A stretch of 64,000 bases of DNA. It comes from Jatrophihabitans sp. GTDB taxonomy: Bacteria; Actinomycetota; Actinomycetes; Mycobacteriales; Jatrophihabitantaceae. Of the stretch, positions 33,110 to 41,200 are shown in pieces. A model generated the notes under the pieces. The model did not search any database. It was not told the origin of the DNA and saw nothing but the letters and a program-made list of their open reading frames with translations. Each line of letters opens with the position of its first letter. Positions within the stretch are counted from its first letter, which is position 1. Made by a program: the position numbers and the translations under genes. The stretch spans positions 18,535 to 82,534 of the forward strand of contig DASWNX010000014.1 of NCBI GenBank assembly GCA_036399055.1, read 5' to 3'.

Positions 33110-33757
33110 TCACACCCTGTCGGCCGCCAGGTTGTCGTGAAGGCACTCGATCCTCGCGGCCCGGTTGTCCTTCGACCAGTCGGTCCAACCGTTCTCATAC
33201 TTCGTGTGAAGGGCTATGAGGGACGCTGAATCCGGTTTCAAGGTGACCATGCCCCGCACGTCTTGGGCCTGGGGCCCCTGCCCCTGCGCCTCTTGCCCTC
33301 TCACGGTGAACTTCGCCTGGAACTCCTTGGCGATCCACTTACCGAGCGTCTCGTCCCGATCCTTCGTCGCGACGACGACTCCACCGATCAGGGCGGTCAA
33401 CGCAGTGCTCGCCTGGGTGATGAGTTCTTTCACGGGGTCCTTCTCACCCGCGACGGCAGACAGCTTCACGGTCACCAGGACCGTCGCGCACGTGGCCACA
33501 GCGGCGAGGAGGCCGTTGAGCCACGCATAGGATTCGAAGGCCCCTAGAGCGGCTTTGGGCCGTCGCGTTATCAGGCTGCGCGCGGCTGGGGCGATACCCA
33601 CTGCCAATGCGACAGCTCCGAGCAAGGCGACCCACGTCGGCCAGTACACGCCGTCATACCAGTATTTCGCCAGCACCAGGCCCACCAATGTGTATGCCGC
33701 GGTGGCCAGTGGCACCTTCAACGGGGCCAGCAGGACAGTCAACGATCGGGCCGCCAC
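33110..33757 (-). CDS. Uncharacterised membrane protein
   Basis: A 215-residue protein with no family that I recognise. Hydrophobic segments lie near residues 8-31, 37-58, 78-100 and 112-128. A soluble charged C-terminal part follows (DRDETLGKWIAKEFQAKFTV onward), with a Gly/Gln-rich linker (EAQGQGPQAQ). It starts at GTG 33757, three bases after the stop of a 62-residue gene, so the two form an operon. Function unknown. Confidence 0.7.
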   Translation of the reverse strand: MAARSLTVLLAPLKVPLATAAYTLVGLVLAKYWYDGVYWPTWVALLGAVALAVGIAPAARSLITRRPKAALGAFESYAWLNGLLAAVATCATVLVTVKLSAVAGEKDPVKELITQASTALTALIGGVVVATKDRDETLGKWIAKEFQAKFTVRGQEAQGQGPQAQDVRGMVTLKPDSASLIALHTKYENGWTDWSKDNRAARIECLHDNLAADRV

Positions 33758-33760
33758 CGA

Positions 33761-33949
33761 CTACGCCGGATGAGTGTGGGGCGGTGTGTGCGTACAGGAC
33801 ATGTACTCTTTTCCACCCGCGAACACGTAGAACATCTCCCCGAACGGCACCGTCTCTCGGCACTCGCCGATGAACCCTGACTTGTCGGCGATCAGTTCTT
33901 CCCGCCGGGACTCAACGGCCTCGTGCAGGCCGTCATCCTGGTCCGTCAT
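33761..33949 (-). CDS. Small uncharacterised protein, Cys/His-rich C-terminus
   Basis: A 62-residue protein. The frame is open to 34000, but ATG 33949 has a strong GGGAGGG ribosome binding site at the right distance. The acidic N-terminal half could be helical; the C-terminus contains Cys52, His54, His58 and His60 within ten residues (MSCTHTPPHTH), a possible metal site. It is immediately upstream of, and probably coupled to, the 215-residue membrane protein. Confidence 0.65.
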   Translation of the reverse strand: MTDQDDGLHEAVESRREELIADKSGFIGECRETVPFGEMFYVFAGGKEYMSCTHTPPHTHPA

Positions 33950-34074
33950 AGCGCATCCCTCCCAGGCAGAGAGAATGGCGCCCTTCTCCGCCTCGGGCAC
34001 GGCTTTTCAGCAAATGGAATCGACCGCAGAACCACCGCACCGGGCAGGGCCGAGACACTCAGGCGGAAACAGGC

Positions 34075-34416
34075 TCACCAGCCCAGCTCGTGCAAGCGAT
34101 CGTCGTCGATGCCGAAGTGGTGGCCCACTTCGTGGATCACCGTCCGGCGCACCTCTTCCACGACTTCGGCCTCGGTGCTGCAGATGGAGCAGATCGCCTG
34201 GTGGTAAATGGTGATCTGATCGGGCAACGCGCCGGAGTATTGGCTGGTGCGCTCCGTCAGCGGGATACCGCGGTAGAGCCCCAACAGGCCCGCAGGGCCG
34301 GCGTCGTGCTCGACGACGACCGCCACGTTGCGCATCATCCGGCCCAGATCCGGGGGCAACCCGTCCAATGCCTGGCCGACCATCGCCTCGAAGCTATCGG
34401 GATCTACCTCAACCAT
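34075..34416 (-). CDS. Minimal zinc metallopeptidase (DUF1025/PF06262 family)
   Basis: A 113-residue protein of the minimal zincin family, with the motif HEVGHHFGIDDDRLHELGW at the C-terminus: H95, E96 and H99 supply the HExxH zinc site and D104 is a likely third ligand. ITIYHQAI and LLGLYRGIPLTER are also conserved in the family. No signal peptide is seen, so it is cytoplasmic; substrates are unknown. A GGAGG lies just before the ATG. Confidence 0.88.
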   Translation of the reverse strand: MVEVDPDSFEAMVGQALDGLPPDLGRMMRNVAVVVEHDAGPAGLLGLYRGIPLTERTSQYSGALPDQITIYHQAICSICSTEAEVVEEVRRTVIHEVGHHFGIDDDRLHELGW

Positions 34417-34528
34417 GCCTCCAGTGTGGGTGGTGACCGGGACGCGATCGCAGCCGGGCTGCGCTGGTCACCGGTGGCGTCGTGAAGAGTCAGGACGCCA
34501 ACGCCGCACGAGACCCCGTGCCGCTTCG

Positions 34529-34678
34529 TTAGGGCCTCAGTCCGCGGTAGCCCTGCTGCGTTCGAGGGCCGTCAGTTTTCCAGCGGAAGGTCGCGCGCAA
34601 ACGGTCCAGCGCGCCCGCCAGGTGCTCGACCTCGGCGTCGGCGTCGGATGGTTCCCACGGACGGTCGCTGTCAGCCAT
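34529..34678 (-). pseudogene. Truncated DinB-family gene fragment
   Basis: Starting at ATG 34678, 49 codons encode an N-terminus typical of actinobacterial DinB/DUF664 proteins: PWEPSDADAEVEHLAGALDR followed by LRATFRWK, then a stop. The family normally has 160-170 residues with a metal-binding four-helix bundle, so this is a remnant. The sequence after RWKTDG departs from the family, which suggests deletion with a frameshift. A TACGGT box six bases upstream of the ATG shows the promoter survives. Confidence 0.6.
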
Positions 34679-34684
34679 GGCCTC

Positions 34685-34690
34685 ACCGTA
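34685..34690 (-). promoter_or_regulatory. -10 box TACGGT before the DinB fragment
   Basis: TACGGT on the minus strand ends six bases before the ATG at 34678, the same geometry as the other leaderless candidates in this window. Confidence 0.35.
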
Positions 34691-34738
34691 GTACGGCCTG
34701 GGCGGGGCTCGATGCCGTAGGAACCCGACGTTTTCCGC

Positions 34739-34972
34739 CTATGCCGATCGCGCGCGAACCCAGCGCACAAGGCTGCGCACGCCGACGATGCCGAGCCCGA
34801 TGACTCCCCCGACGGCTGCGGCCGGAACGCCGACTTCGAGCGCCGCGGCCCAGGCGGTGGGAACGTAGACCCTCAACCCCCACACCAGACCCGCCACCAG
34901 TCCGATGACGCCGCACCCACACGCGGCCCATCCGACGATCCAGTCGCCGGGGCGCTGCCACAGACCGGTCAT
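34739..34972 (-). CDS. Small membrane protein
   Basis: A 77-residue protein with two long hydrophobic segments (about residues 12-32 and 42-66) and a basic C-terminus. ATG 34972 overlaps the stop of the VOC gene by four bases (ATGA), so it is translated together with it. No family recognised. Confidence 0.65.
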   Translation of the reverse strand: MTGLWQRPGDWIVGWAACGCGVIGLVAGLVWGLRVYVPTAWAAALEVGVPAAAVGGVIGLGIVGVRSLVRWVRARSA

Positions 34973-35355
34973 GCCGGAGCGATCCGCTCGTAGAGCGTGA
35001 TCAGGTTGTGGTCCGGGTCCAGGACCGCGAATTCGCGCGTCCCCCACGGCTTGTCGCTTAACCCGGCGTTGGGATGGACCACCCCCAGCTCGTGGCAGTG
35101 CCGATGCAGTTCGTCGACGCAGGTGACCTCGATCCGGCAGGAGACGCTGCCCGCCAGGCGCCGCTCCGCCCCCGGCGCGCTGCCGTCAGCCACCCAGACG
35201 TGAAGCTCGACCTGGTCACGTCGCAGGATCCCCAGACCGCGGCCCTCGTGCTGGAACTCCACGAAGCCCAACGCGTCCTGCAGGAACGCGACCGCGCGCC
35301 GCTCGTCGGAGACCGCCAGCGCCGGCACGGCCGCCAGAAACCGAGGCTGGTCCAT
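34969..35355 (-). CDS. VOC-family (glyoxalase/bleomycin-resistance-like) protein
   Basis: A 128-residue vicinal-oxygen-chelate protein: paired beta-alpha-beta-beta-beta modules, PALAVSDERRAVAFLQDALGF at the N-terminus and the C-terminal WGTREFAVLDPDHNLITLYE typical of bleomycin-resistance-like members. It probably binds rather than cleaves a small ligand. GAGGAGG precedes the ATG. Confidence 0.85.
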   Translation of the reverse strand: MDQPRFLAAVPALAVSDERRAVAFLQDALGFVEFQHEGRGLGILRRDQVELHVWVADGSAPGAERRLAGSVSCRIEVTCVDELHRHCHELGVVHPNAGLSDKPWGTREFAVLDPDHNLITLYERIAPA

Positions 35356-35516
35356 CCACTGGCCTCCTCACCCTCAACCCGACAGGGCCAGGTCAGTATG
35401 CCTACTCCCCCGGACCAACAGAACCGACCGGACCAACAGAACCACAGCGAAATGGACAGTGCCGCCGGCTGGTGAGCCGGCGGCACCGTATATCGCGCTG
35501 TCACGCGCGGGGCTCG

Positions 35517-35969
35517 CTACTTCTTGCGGGCTACCACCGACACCGAGGTCTCACCCGCGCACTGGGACATCTCACGGATGGCCCACCGGCCGTCGAACTC
35601 CGCTGAGGTCCAGTCGGACTCGGCGTCATGCGGCTCGGTCTCGCCGTTCTTCAATGTGAAGCCCTTGGCCGGCAGGTCGTCCTGCAGGCCCTTCAGAACA
35701 TCCTTGAACGCGGTGTTCGTCACGCCCTCAATCACCAAGCCGGCATCACCGCGGTTCTCGGCCGAGGTGACGATCGTTCCGGCCGGCAACGGGAAGTTCG
35801 TGGGGAAGCCGTCGGGCAACTGCGCGGCTTTGGCGTCCTTGAGGCAGACGGCGGCGCCGGCCGCAGCCGCTTCTCTCTCCTTCTCTTTCTCCTTCTCAGA
35901 CTCGCTCTCGCAACCGGCAACCAGGATCAGAGCTGTCGCGACGGCGGCAGCCCGGGCAGCCCACCTCAT
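35517..35969 (-). CDS. Exported lipoprotein, unknown function
   Basis: A 150-residue protein with a signal peptide ending in the lipobox LVAGC (Cys20). A charged (KE)n stretch follows (SESEKEKEKERE), then a folded domain with a few cysteines. The start overlaps by four bases the stop of the upstream sialidase-like gene, so it may act with that exported protein. No family assigned. Confidence 0.8.
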   Translation of the reverse strand: MRWAARAAAVATALILVAGCESESEKEKEKEREAAAAGAAVCLKDAKAAQLPDGFPTNFPLPAGTIVTSAENRGDAGLVIEGVTNTAFKDVLKGLQDDLPAKGFTLKNGETEPHDAESDWTSAEFDGRWAIREMSQCAGETSVSVVARKK

Positions 35970-38050
35970 TTGATGGTCACCGAGATGGAACGCCGGTTGT
36001 CGGCCTCGTTGGACTCGGTGACCACGTTGGCGGGGTCGGTTATCGCCAACACGGTCTGGCTGCCCTTGAGCTGCTTGGTGCTCCAGGCTGCCGTCACCGT
36101 CTTGGACGTGCCGGCCGGCACGGCCACCGGCGCCGAGGTGCTCAGCACCGTGCCGTTGACCACGAACTGGACGGGGGCGGTCGCGGCCGCCTTGCCGAGG
36201 TTGGTCACCGTCGCCGTGATCGAAGACGCGCCGTTGGCCGCGAGGGCAGCGGAGACATTGCTGAGCGTCAGGTTGGCCGCCGGGTCACTGGCCGCGAACA
36301 TCGTCAGGCCGTCGTACTGGCGGGCGATGGTGGCGTAGGCGTCGAAGTTGTTGACGCCGGTGCTCGCGCAGCTGCCGGTGCAGCCGTCGGCGTAGCCGAC
36401 CTGGACCCGGCCCTGCTTGTCGATGGTGGAGCCGATGAAGTCGAGCAGGTTGCGGTCGGTTCCACAGGTCGTGCCGCCGGTGCAGATCGAGCCGATCTGG
36501 ACCGGGTCGGTCGGGGTGGCGTCGACGGTCACCCAGCTGGCGCCACCGTCATAGGTGAAGGCGGTGTAGAGGTGCCAGGCGCCCTTGAAGTTCACCGCGT
36601 CCTGGTAGTTGCCAGCGGTCGTGGTGCCGATCCAGCTCACCGCGGCCCGGTTGTCATCGCCGGCCACCGCGGTCGGGAACACCGAGTTCTTCACGCCCTG
36701 GGACGCGCCGACGTTGAAGTCGTTGACCCAGGTGACGCCCTTGTCGTGGCTGACCGCGACGTGCTGGGTGCCGTCACCGTTGGCGTAACCGAAGTACACC
36801 GTGCCGTTGGCGCCGATGCTGACCGCCGGGTCGGTGTCGCCGGGAAGGCTGTTGGGGATCTTGTGCACCGTCCAGGTCTTGCCGTTGTCGGAGGAGACGG
36901 TCACTGCCTGGTTGCCGCCGCAGTTCTTGTTCGGCACGTAGGCGGTGCCGTCGGGGGCAACCATGATGTGGCCGTGCAGGCCGCCGCAGTCGAGCAGGTT
37001 GTAGACCGGAACGCCGACGCCGAAGGTGGCGCCGCCGTCGCGCGACAGCGCGCAGAACGCGGTGGCGATGTCCTGGCTGCAGTAGTAGACGGCGCGGGGG
37101 TAGAGGTTCAGCGCGTTCAGCGGGTCCCCGGCGACGAAGTTGCCGCCGCCGAGGGTCTGGTGATCGACACCGGACTTGATGCCGCCGCCGGTGCTCGGGT
37201 GCCAGGTGAGGCCCTCGTCATCGGTGTAGCAGGTCAGCGAGTTGGCGCCGGACAGTTGCGACTCGAACGTCCGGCCGGTGACCGCGTCGGTGTAGAGGAT
37301 CGGATCGAGAGAGATGGTCGACCCTGCCAGGCAGCCATTGGCCGCCTTGGCCGACACATCGCTCCAGGTGGCCGCCGGCGGGGTCACCGCGTCGTTGAAC
37401 CTGACCTTGTAGGTCGACAGGTAGGCCTGGTAGAAGCTTGAGCCGGTCTTGAAGCTGTTGCCGATGGACGGCTCGCCCGCGTTGTGCGCGTCAGCCAGCG
37501 TCTCGGGCGCGCCGTAATTGGCCAGCTTGGGGGCCGGCGCGGTGGAACCCGGCGCTCCGTCGGAGGCCTTGGCCACCATGCTCGCGCTCGCCGAGTAACT
37601 CTGGCCGAGCGGAGCGAACGGGACCACCCGCACCGTGTACGTGCCGCTGGTCGGCGGCAGCACGATGACCTCGGGGTCGGCCGAGGAGGCCGCGGTGGCC
37701 ACCGTGGCGCCGGCGGAGTTCAGGACGTAGACGTCGAAGTCGGCGGCGGCGTTGGGCCAGCTGACCGCGATCTTGAGGTTGTTGGCGTCTCCGTAGCCGG
37801 CCGGCGTCGTCACCGTCAGGGTGTAGTCGTCACAGGACTGGGGCAGCGTGCAGACCGGGTCACCAGCCTGCGCCGTCACGTTCGGAGCGAGGAACGGGCC
37901 AGCGGACCAGGACTTGGCGCCACTGGTGTCGGTCACCGTGCCCGAGGAAGGGGTGGAGCCGGATGCCGCGACGGCGCCGGAGACTGCAAGGGCGGAGACG
38001 GCCACGGCCACCAGCGCGAGCCGGCGGCGGCGTCCCGAAAAGGGCTTCAT
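35966..38050 (-). CDS. Large exported protein: PPC-like, sialidase/BNR-like and CARDB-like domains
   Basis: About 694 residues. A basic N-terminus (GRRRR) and a hydrophobic core ending SGAVAASGS make an export signal. Next comes a pre-peptidase C-terminal-like beta domain (DDYTLTVTTP to TYTVRVVPFAP). The middle is a beta-propeller with Asp-box-like repeats (SRDGGATFG, SSDNGKTW, SHDKGVTWV, TYDGGASWV), as in exo-sialidase-like proteins. The C-terminus is a CARDB-like adhesion domain. Catalytic sialidase residues cannot be confirmed. In-frame starts are 38104, 38068 and 38050; 38050 is chosen because TATATT lies just upstream of 38068. It is coupled to a lipoprotein gene. Confidence 0.82.
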   Translation of the reverse strand: MKPFSGRRRRLALVAVAVSALAVSGAVAASGSTPSSGTVTDTSGAKSWSAGPFLAPNVTAQAGDPVCTLPQSCDDYTLTVTTPAGYGDANNLKIAVSWPNAAADFDVYVLNSAGATVATAASSADPEVIVLPPTSGTYTVRVVPFAPLGQSYSASASMVAKASDGAPGSTAPAPKLANYGAPETLADAHNAGEPSIGNSFKTGSSFYQAYLSTYKVRFNDAVTPPAATWSDVSAKAANGCLAGSTISLDPILYTDAVTGRTFESQLSGANSLTCYTDDEGLTWHPSTGGGIKSGVDHQTLGGGNFVAGDPLNALNLYPRAVYYCSQDIATAFCALSRDGGATFGVGVPVYNLLDCGGLHGHIMVAPDGTAYVPNKNCGGNQAVTVSSDNGKTWTVHKIPNSLPGDTDPAVSIGANGTVYFGYANGDGTQHVAVSHDKGVTWVNDFNVGASQGVKNSVFPTAVAGDDNRAAVSWIGTTTAGNYQDAVNFKGAWHLYTAFTYDGGASWVTVDATPTDPVQIGSICTGGTTCGTDRNLLDFIGSTIDKQGRVQVGYADGCTGSCASTGVNNFDAYATIARQYDGLTMFAASDPAANLTLSNVSAALAANGASSITATVTNLGKAAATAPVQFVVNGTVLSTSAPVAVPAGTSKTVTAAWSTKQLKGSQTVLAITDPANVVTESNEADNRRSISVTIK

Positions 38051-38069
38051 GCCAAGGTAACGACGCATA

Positions 38070-38075
38070 AATATA
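38070..38075 (-). promoter_or_regulatory. -10 box TATATT for the exported sialidase-like gene
   Basis: An unusually AT-rich patch on the minus strand reads TATATT about 19 bases before ATG 38050. It sits between 38050 and the longer in-frame start, arguing against the latter. Confidence 0.4.
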
Positions 38076-38177
38076 GAGGTTACGGCGTGGTGTCGGTTTT
38101 TCACAGCTTCTTCTCAGGCTGGCGGTAAGCGGCGTGCGCGCCGGTCATCCCGCTTGGCCGTATCCGGCTCGGCTCGC

Positions 38178-38237
38178 CCGCACGCCGCCTGCCGGCGGCA
38201 TAAACGCGCCCCGCACGCCGCCTGCCGGCGGCATAAA
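38178..38237. repeat. Perfect 27-base direct repeat with internal hairpin
   Basis: The copies at 38178-38204 and 38211-38237 are identical. Each contains GCCGCCTGCCGGCGGC, a six-base-pair stem around TGCC, followed by ATAAA. They lie in the divergent region before hrpA. Confidence 0.85.
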
Positions 38238-38255
38238 GCAGGCGACGCCCGGCAC

Positions 38256-38261
38256 TACCCT
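38256..38261 (+). promoter_or_regulatory. -10 box TACCCT upstream of hrpA
   Basis: TACCCT ends ten bases before the ATG at 38272. The same context (GGCACTACnCTTGA) occurs before the DUF4032 gene. Confidence 0.4.
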
Positions 38262-38271
38262 TGACAGCGAG

Positions 38272-41200
38272 ATGTCATCGTCAGCGCAGCCGCCCGAGCC
38301 GTCCCGGCCACCCCGGTCGCCGCGGCGGTCCCGACCCTCCCGTCGACCCCAGTCCGAGCACCCCAAGACCGAGCGCCCCAAAACCGAGCACCCCAAGACC
38401 CAGCACCCCAAGACCGAGCGCCCCCAGACCGAGCACCCCAAGACCGAGCGCCCTCAGACCCAGCACCCCAAGACCCAGCGTCCCAAAACCGAGCACCCCA
38501 AGTCGCAGCGGCCGAAGTCTGAACGTCCGGCCGTCTCCACCCCGGCAGCGGCTGAGCAGGCCCGCGAGCTGACTCGCCGGATCGAGGAGTTGGGCCCCCG
38601 TGACCGGCACCAGTTGGCCCGCCGGCTGGCCGGCGCAGCCGCAAGCCTCGACCGCTTGGCGGCGCTGGCCAAGGACGTCGAACGGGCCGAGCGCCGGCTG
38701 GCCCAGCGCCGGGCCGCGGTTCCGACGATCAGCTACCCGGCCGATTTGCCGGTCAGCCAGCGCCGTGAAGACCTGCTGGCAGCGATCGCCGAGCACCAGG
38801 TGGTCGTGGTGGCCGGCGAGACCGGCTCGGGCAAGACCACCCAGCTGCCCAAGCTCTGCTTGGAACTCGGCCGTGGCGTCAAGGGCATGATCGGGCACAC
38901 CCAGCCCCGGCGGATCGCCGCCCGCGCGGTCGCCGAGCGGGTGGCCGACGAGCTGGGCGCCGAGGTCGGCGGCACGGTCGGCTTCGCGGTCCGGTTCACC
39001 GACCGGGTCAGCGACACCAGCCTGGTCAAGCTGATGACCGACGGCATCCTGCTGGCCGAGATCCAGCGCGACCGGATGCTGCGCGCCTACGACACGATCA
39101 TTCTGGACGAGGCCCACGAGCGCAGTCTCAACATCGACTTCCTGCTGGGATACCTCAAGCAACTGCTCCCCCGCCGGCCCGACCTGAAGCTGATCATCAC
39201 CTCGGCCACCATCGACCCGCAACGCTTCGCCGAGTACTTCACCGGCGCGCCGATCATCGAGGTGTCCGGACGCAGCTACCCGGTCGAGGTCAGGTACCGC
39301 CCGATCATCGAGGAGGACTCCGACTCCAACTCACGGGAGGAACGCGACCAGGTCACCGCGATCTGCGACGCGCTCACCGAGCTGCGCCGCGAGCCGGCCG
39401 GGGATGTGCTGGTGTTCCTGTCCGGCGAGCGCGAGATCCGCGACACCGCCGAGGCGATCAACGCCCTAAAGCTGCCCGACACCGAGGTGCTGCCGCTGTA
39501 CGCGCGGCTCTCGGCCGCCGAGCAGCACCGGGTGTTCGCCGGCCACCGCGGCCGGCGGGTGGTGCTGTCCACCAATGTCGCCGAGACCTCGCTCACGGTG
39601 CCGGGGATCAAGTACGTGATCGACTCGGGCGTCGCCCGCATCTCGCGCTACAGCCAGCGCACGAAGGTCCAGCTGCTGCCGATCGAGGCGATCTCGCGGG
39701 CCTCGGCCACCCAGCGGGCCGGCCGCTGCGGGCGGACCTCGGAAGGCATCTGCATCCGGCTGTACTCCGAAGATGACTTCCAGTCCCGTCCGGAGTTCAC
39801 CGACCCCGAGATCCTGCGCACCAACCTGGCCTCGGTGATTCTGCAGATGGCCTCGCTGGAACTGGGCCCGGTCGAGCGCTTCGGCTTTCTCGACCCGCCC
39901 GACGCCCGGCAGATCGCCGACGGCGTCGGGTTGCTGACCGAGCTCGGCGCGCTGCAGACCGGCACGGCCGCCCAGCAGCCCAAGCTCACCGAGCTGGGCC
40001 GCCAGATCGCTCAACTGCCGGTGGACCCGCGGCTGGCCCGGATGATCATCGAGGCCGACCGGCGCGGCTGCGTGCGCGACGTGCTGGTGCTGGCCGCGGC
40101 GCTGTCGATCCAGGACCCGCGCGAGCGCCCGGTCGAGCACCAGCAGGCGGCCGACCAGCAGCACGCCCGGTTCGCCGACCCGACCTCGGACTTCGCCAGC
40201 TATCTCAACCTGTGGCGCCACGTCCGCGAGCAGCAGGAGCAGCTGTCCTCCAGCCAGTTCCGCCGGATGTGCCGGACCGAGTACCTCAACTACCTGCGGA
40301 TCCGCGAGTGGCAGGACCTGTTCGGCCAGCTCCGCCAGATCGTCAAGGGGATGGGGGTGCAGATCGGCGACCAGCCGGCCGACCCCGAGCAGGTGCACCG
40401 CAGCCTGCTCTCGGGCCTGCTGTCCCACGTCGGGCTCAAGGACAGCGCCCGCCGCGACTACCTCGGAGCCCGCAACGCCCGGTTCGCGATCTTCCCCGGC
40501 TCGGCGCTGTTCAAGAAGCAGCCGGACTACCTGATGGCGGCCGAGCTGGTCGAGACGTCGCGGCTGTGGGCCCGGGTGAACGCCGGCGTCAAGCCTGAGT
40601 GGGCCGAGGAGCTGGCCGAGCACCTGGTCAAGCGCAGTTACAGCGAGCCGCACTGGGAACGCAACCGGGGCGCGGTGATGGCCTTTGAACGGGTCACCCT
40701 GTACGGGGTGCCGCTGGTGGTGGCCCGCAAGGTCGGGTACGCCGCCATCGAGCCGGAGCTGTGCCGCGAGCTGTTCATCAGGCACGCCCTGGTCGAGGGC
40801 GACTGGCAGAGCAGGCACCACTTCTTCGCCGCCAACCGGGCGCTGGTGGCCGAAGTGCAGGACCTGGAGAACCGGGCCCGACGGCGCGACATCATGGTCG
40901 ATGACGAGTCGGTCTTCGCCTTCTACGACCAGCGGATCCCCGCCTCGGTGGTGTCGGGGAGGCACTTCGACGCCTGGTGGAAGAAGGCCCGTCACCAGCA
41001 GCCGGACCTGCTCGACCTGTCCACCAGCCAGCTGGTCCGGCCGGGCGCGGAGTCGATCTCGGCCGAGCAGTTCCCGGACCGGTGGAGCTCCGGCGACTAC
41101 GAGCTGGAGCTGAGCTACCGCTTCGAGCCGGGCGCGGCTGCCGACGGCGTCACGGTCGGCATCCCGTTGCCGGTGCTGAACGAGGCCACCGCGGCGGGCC

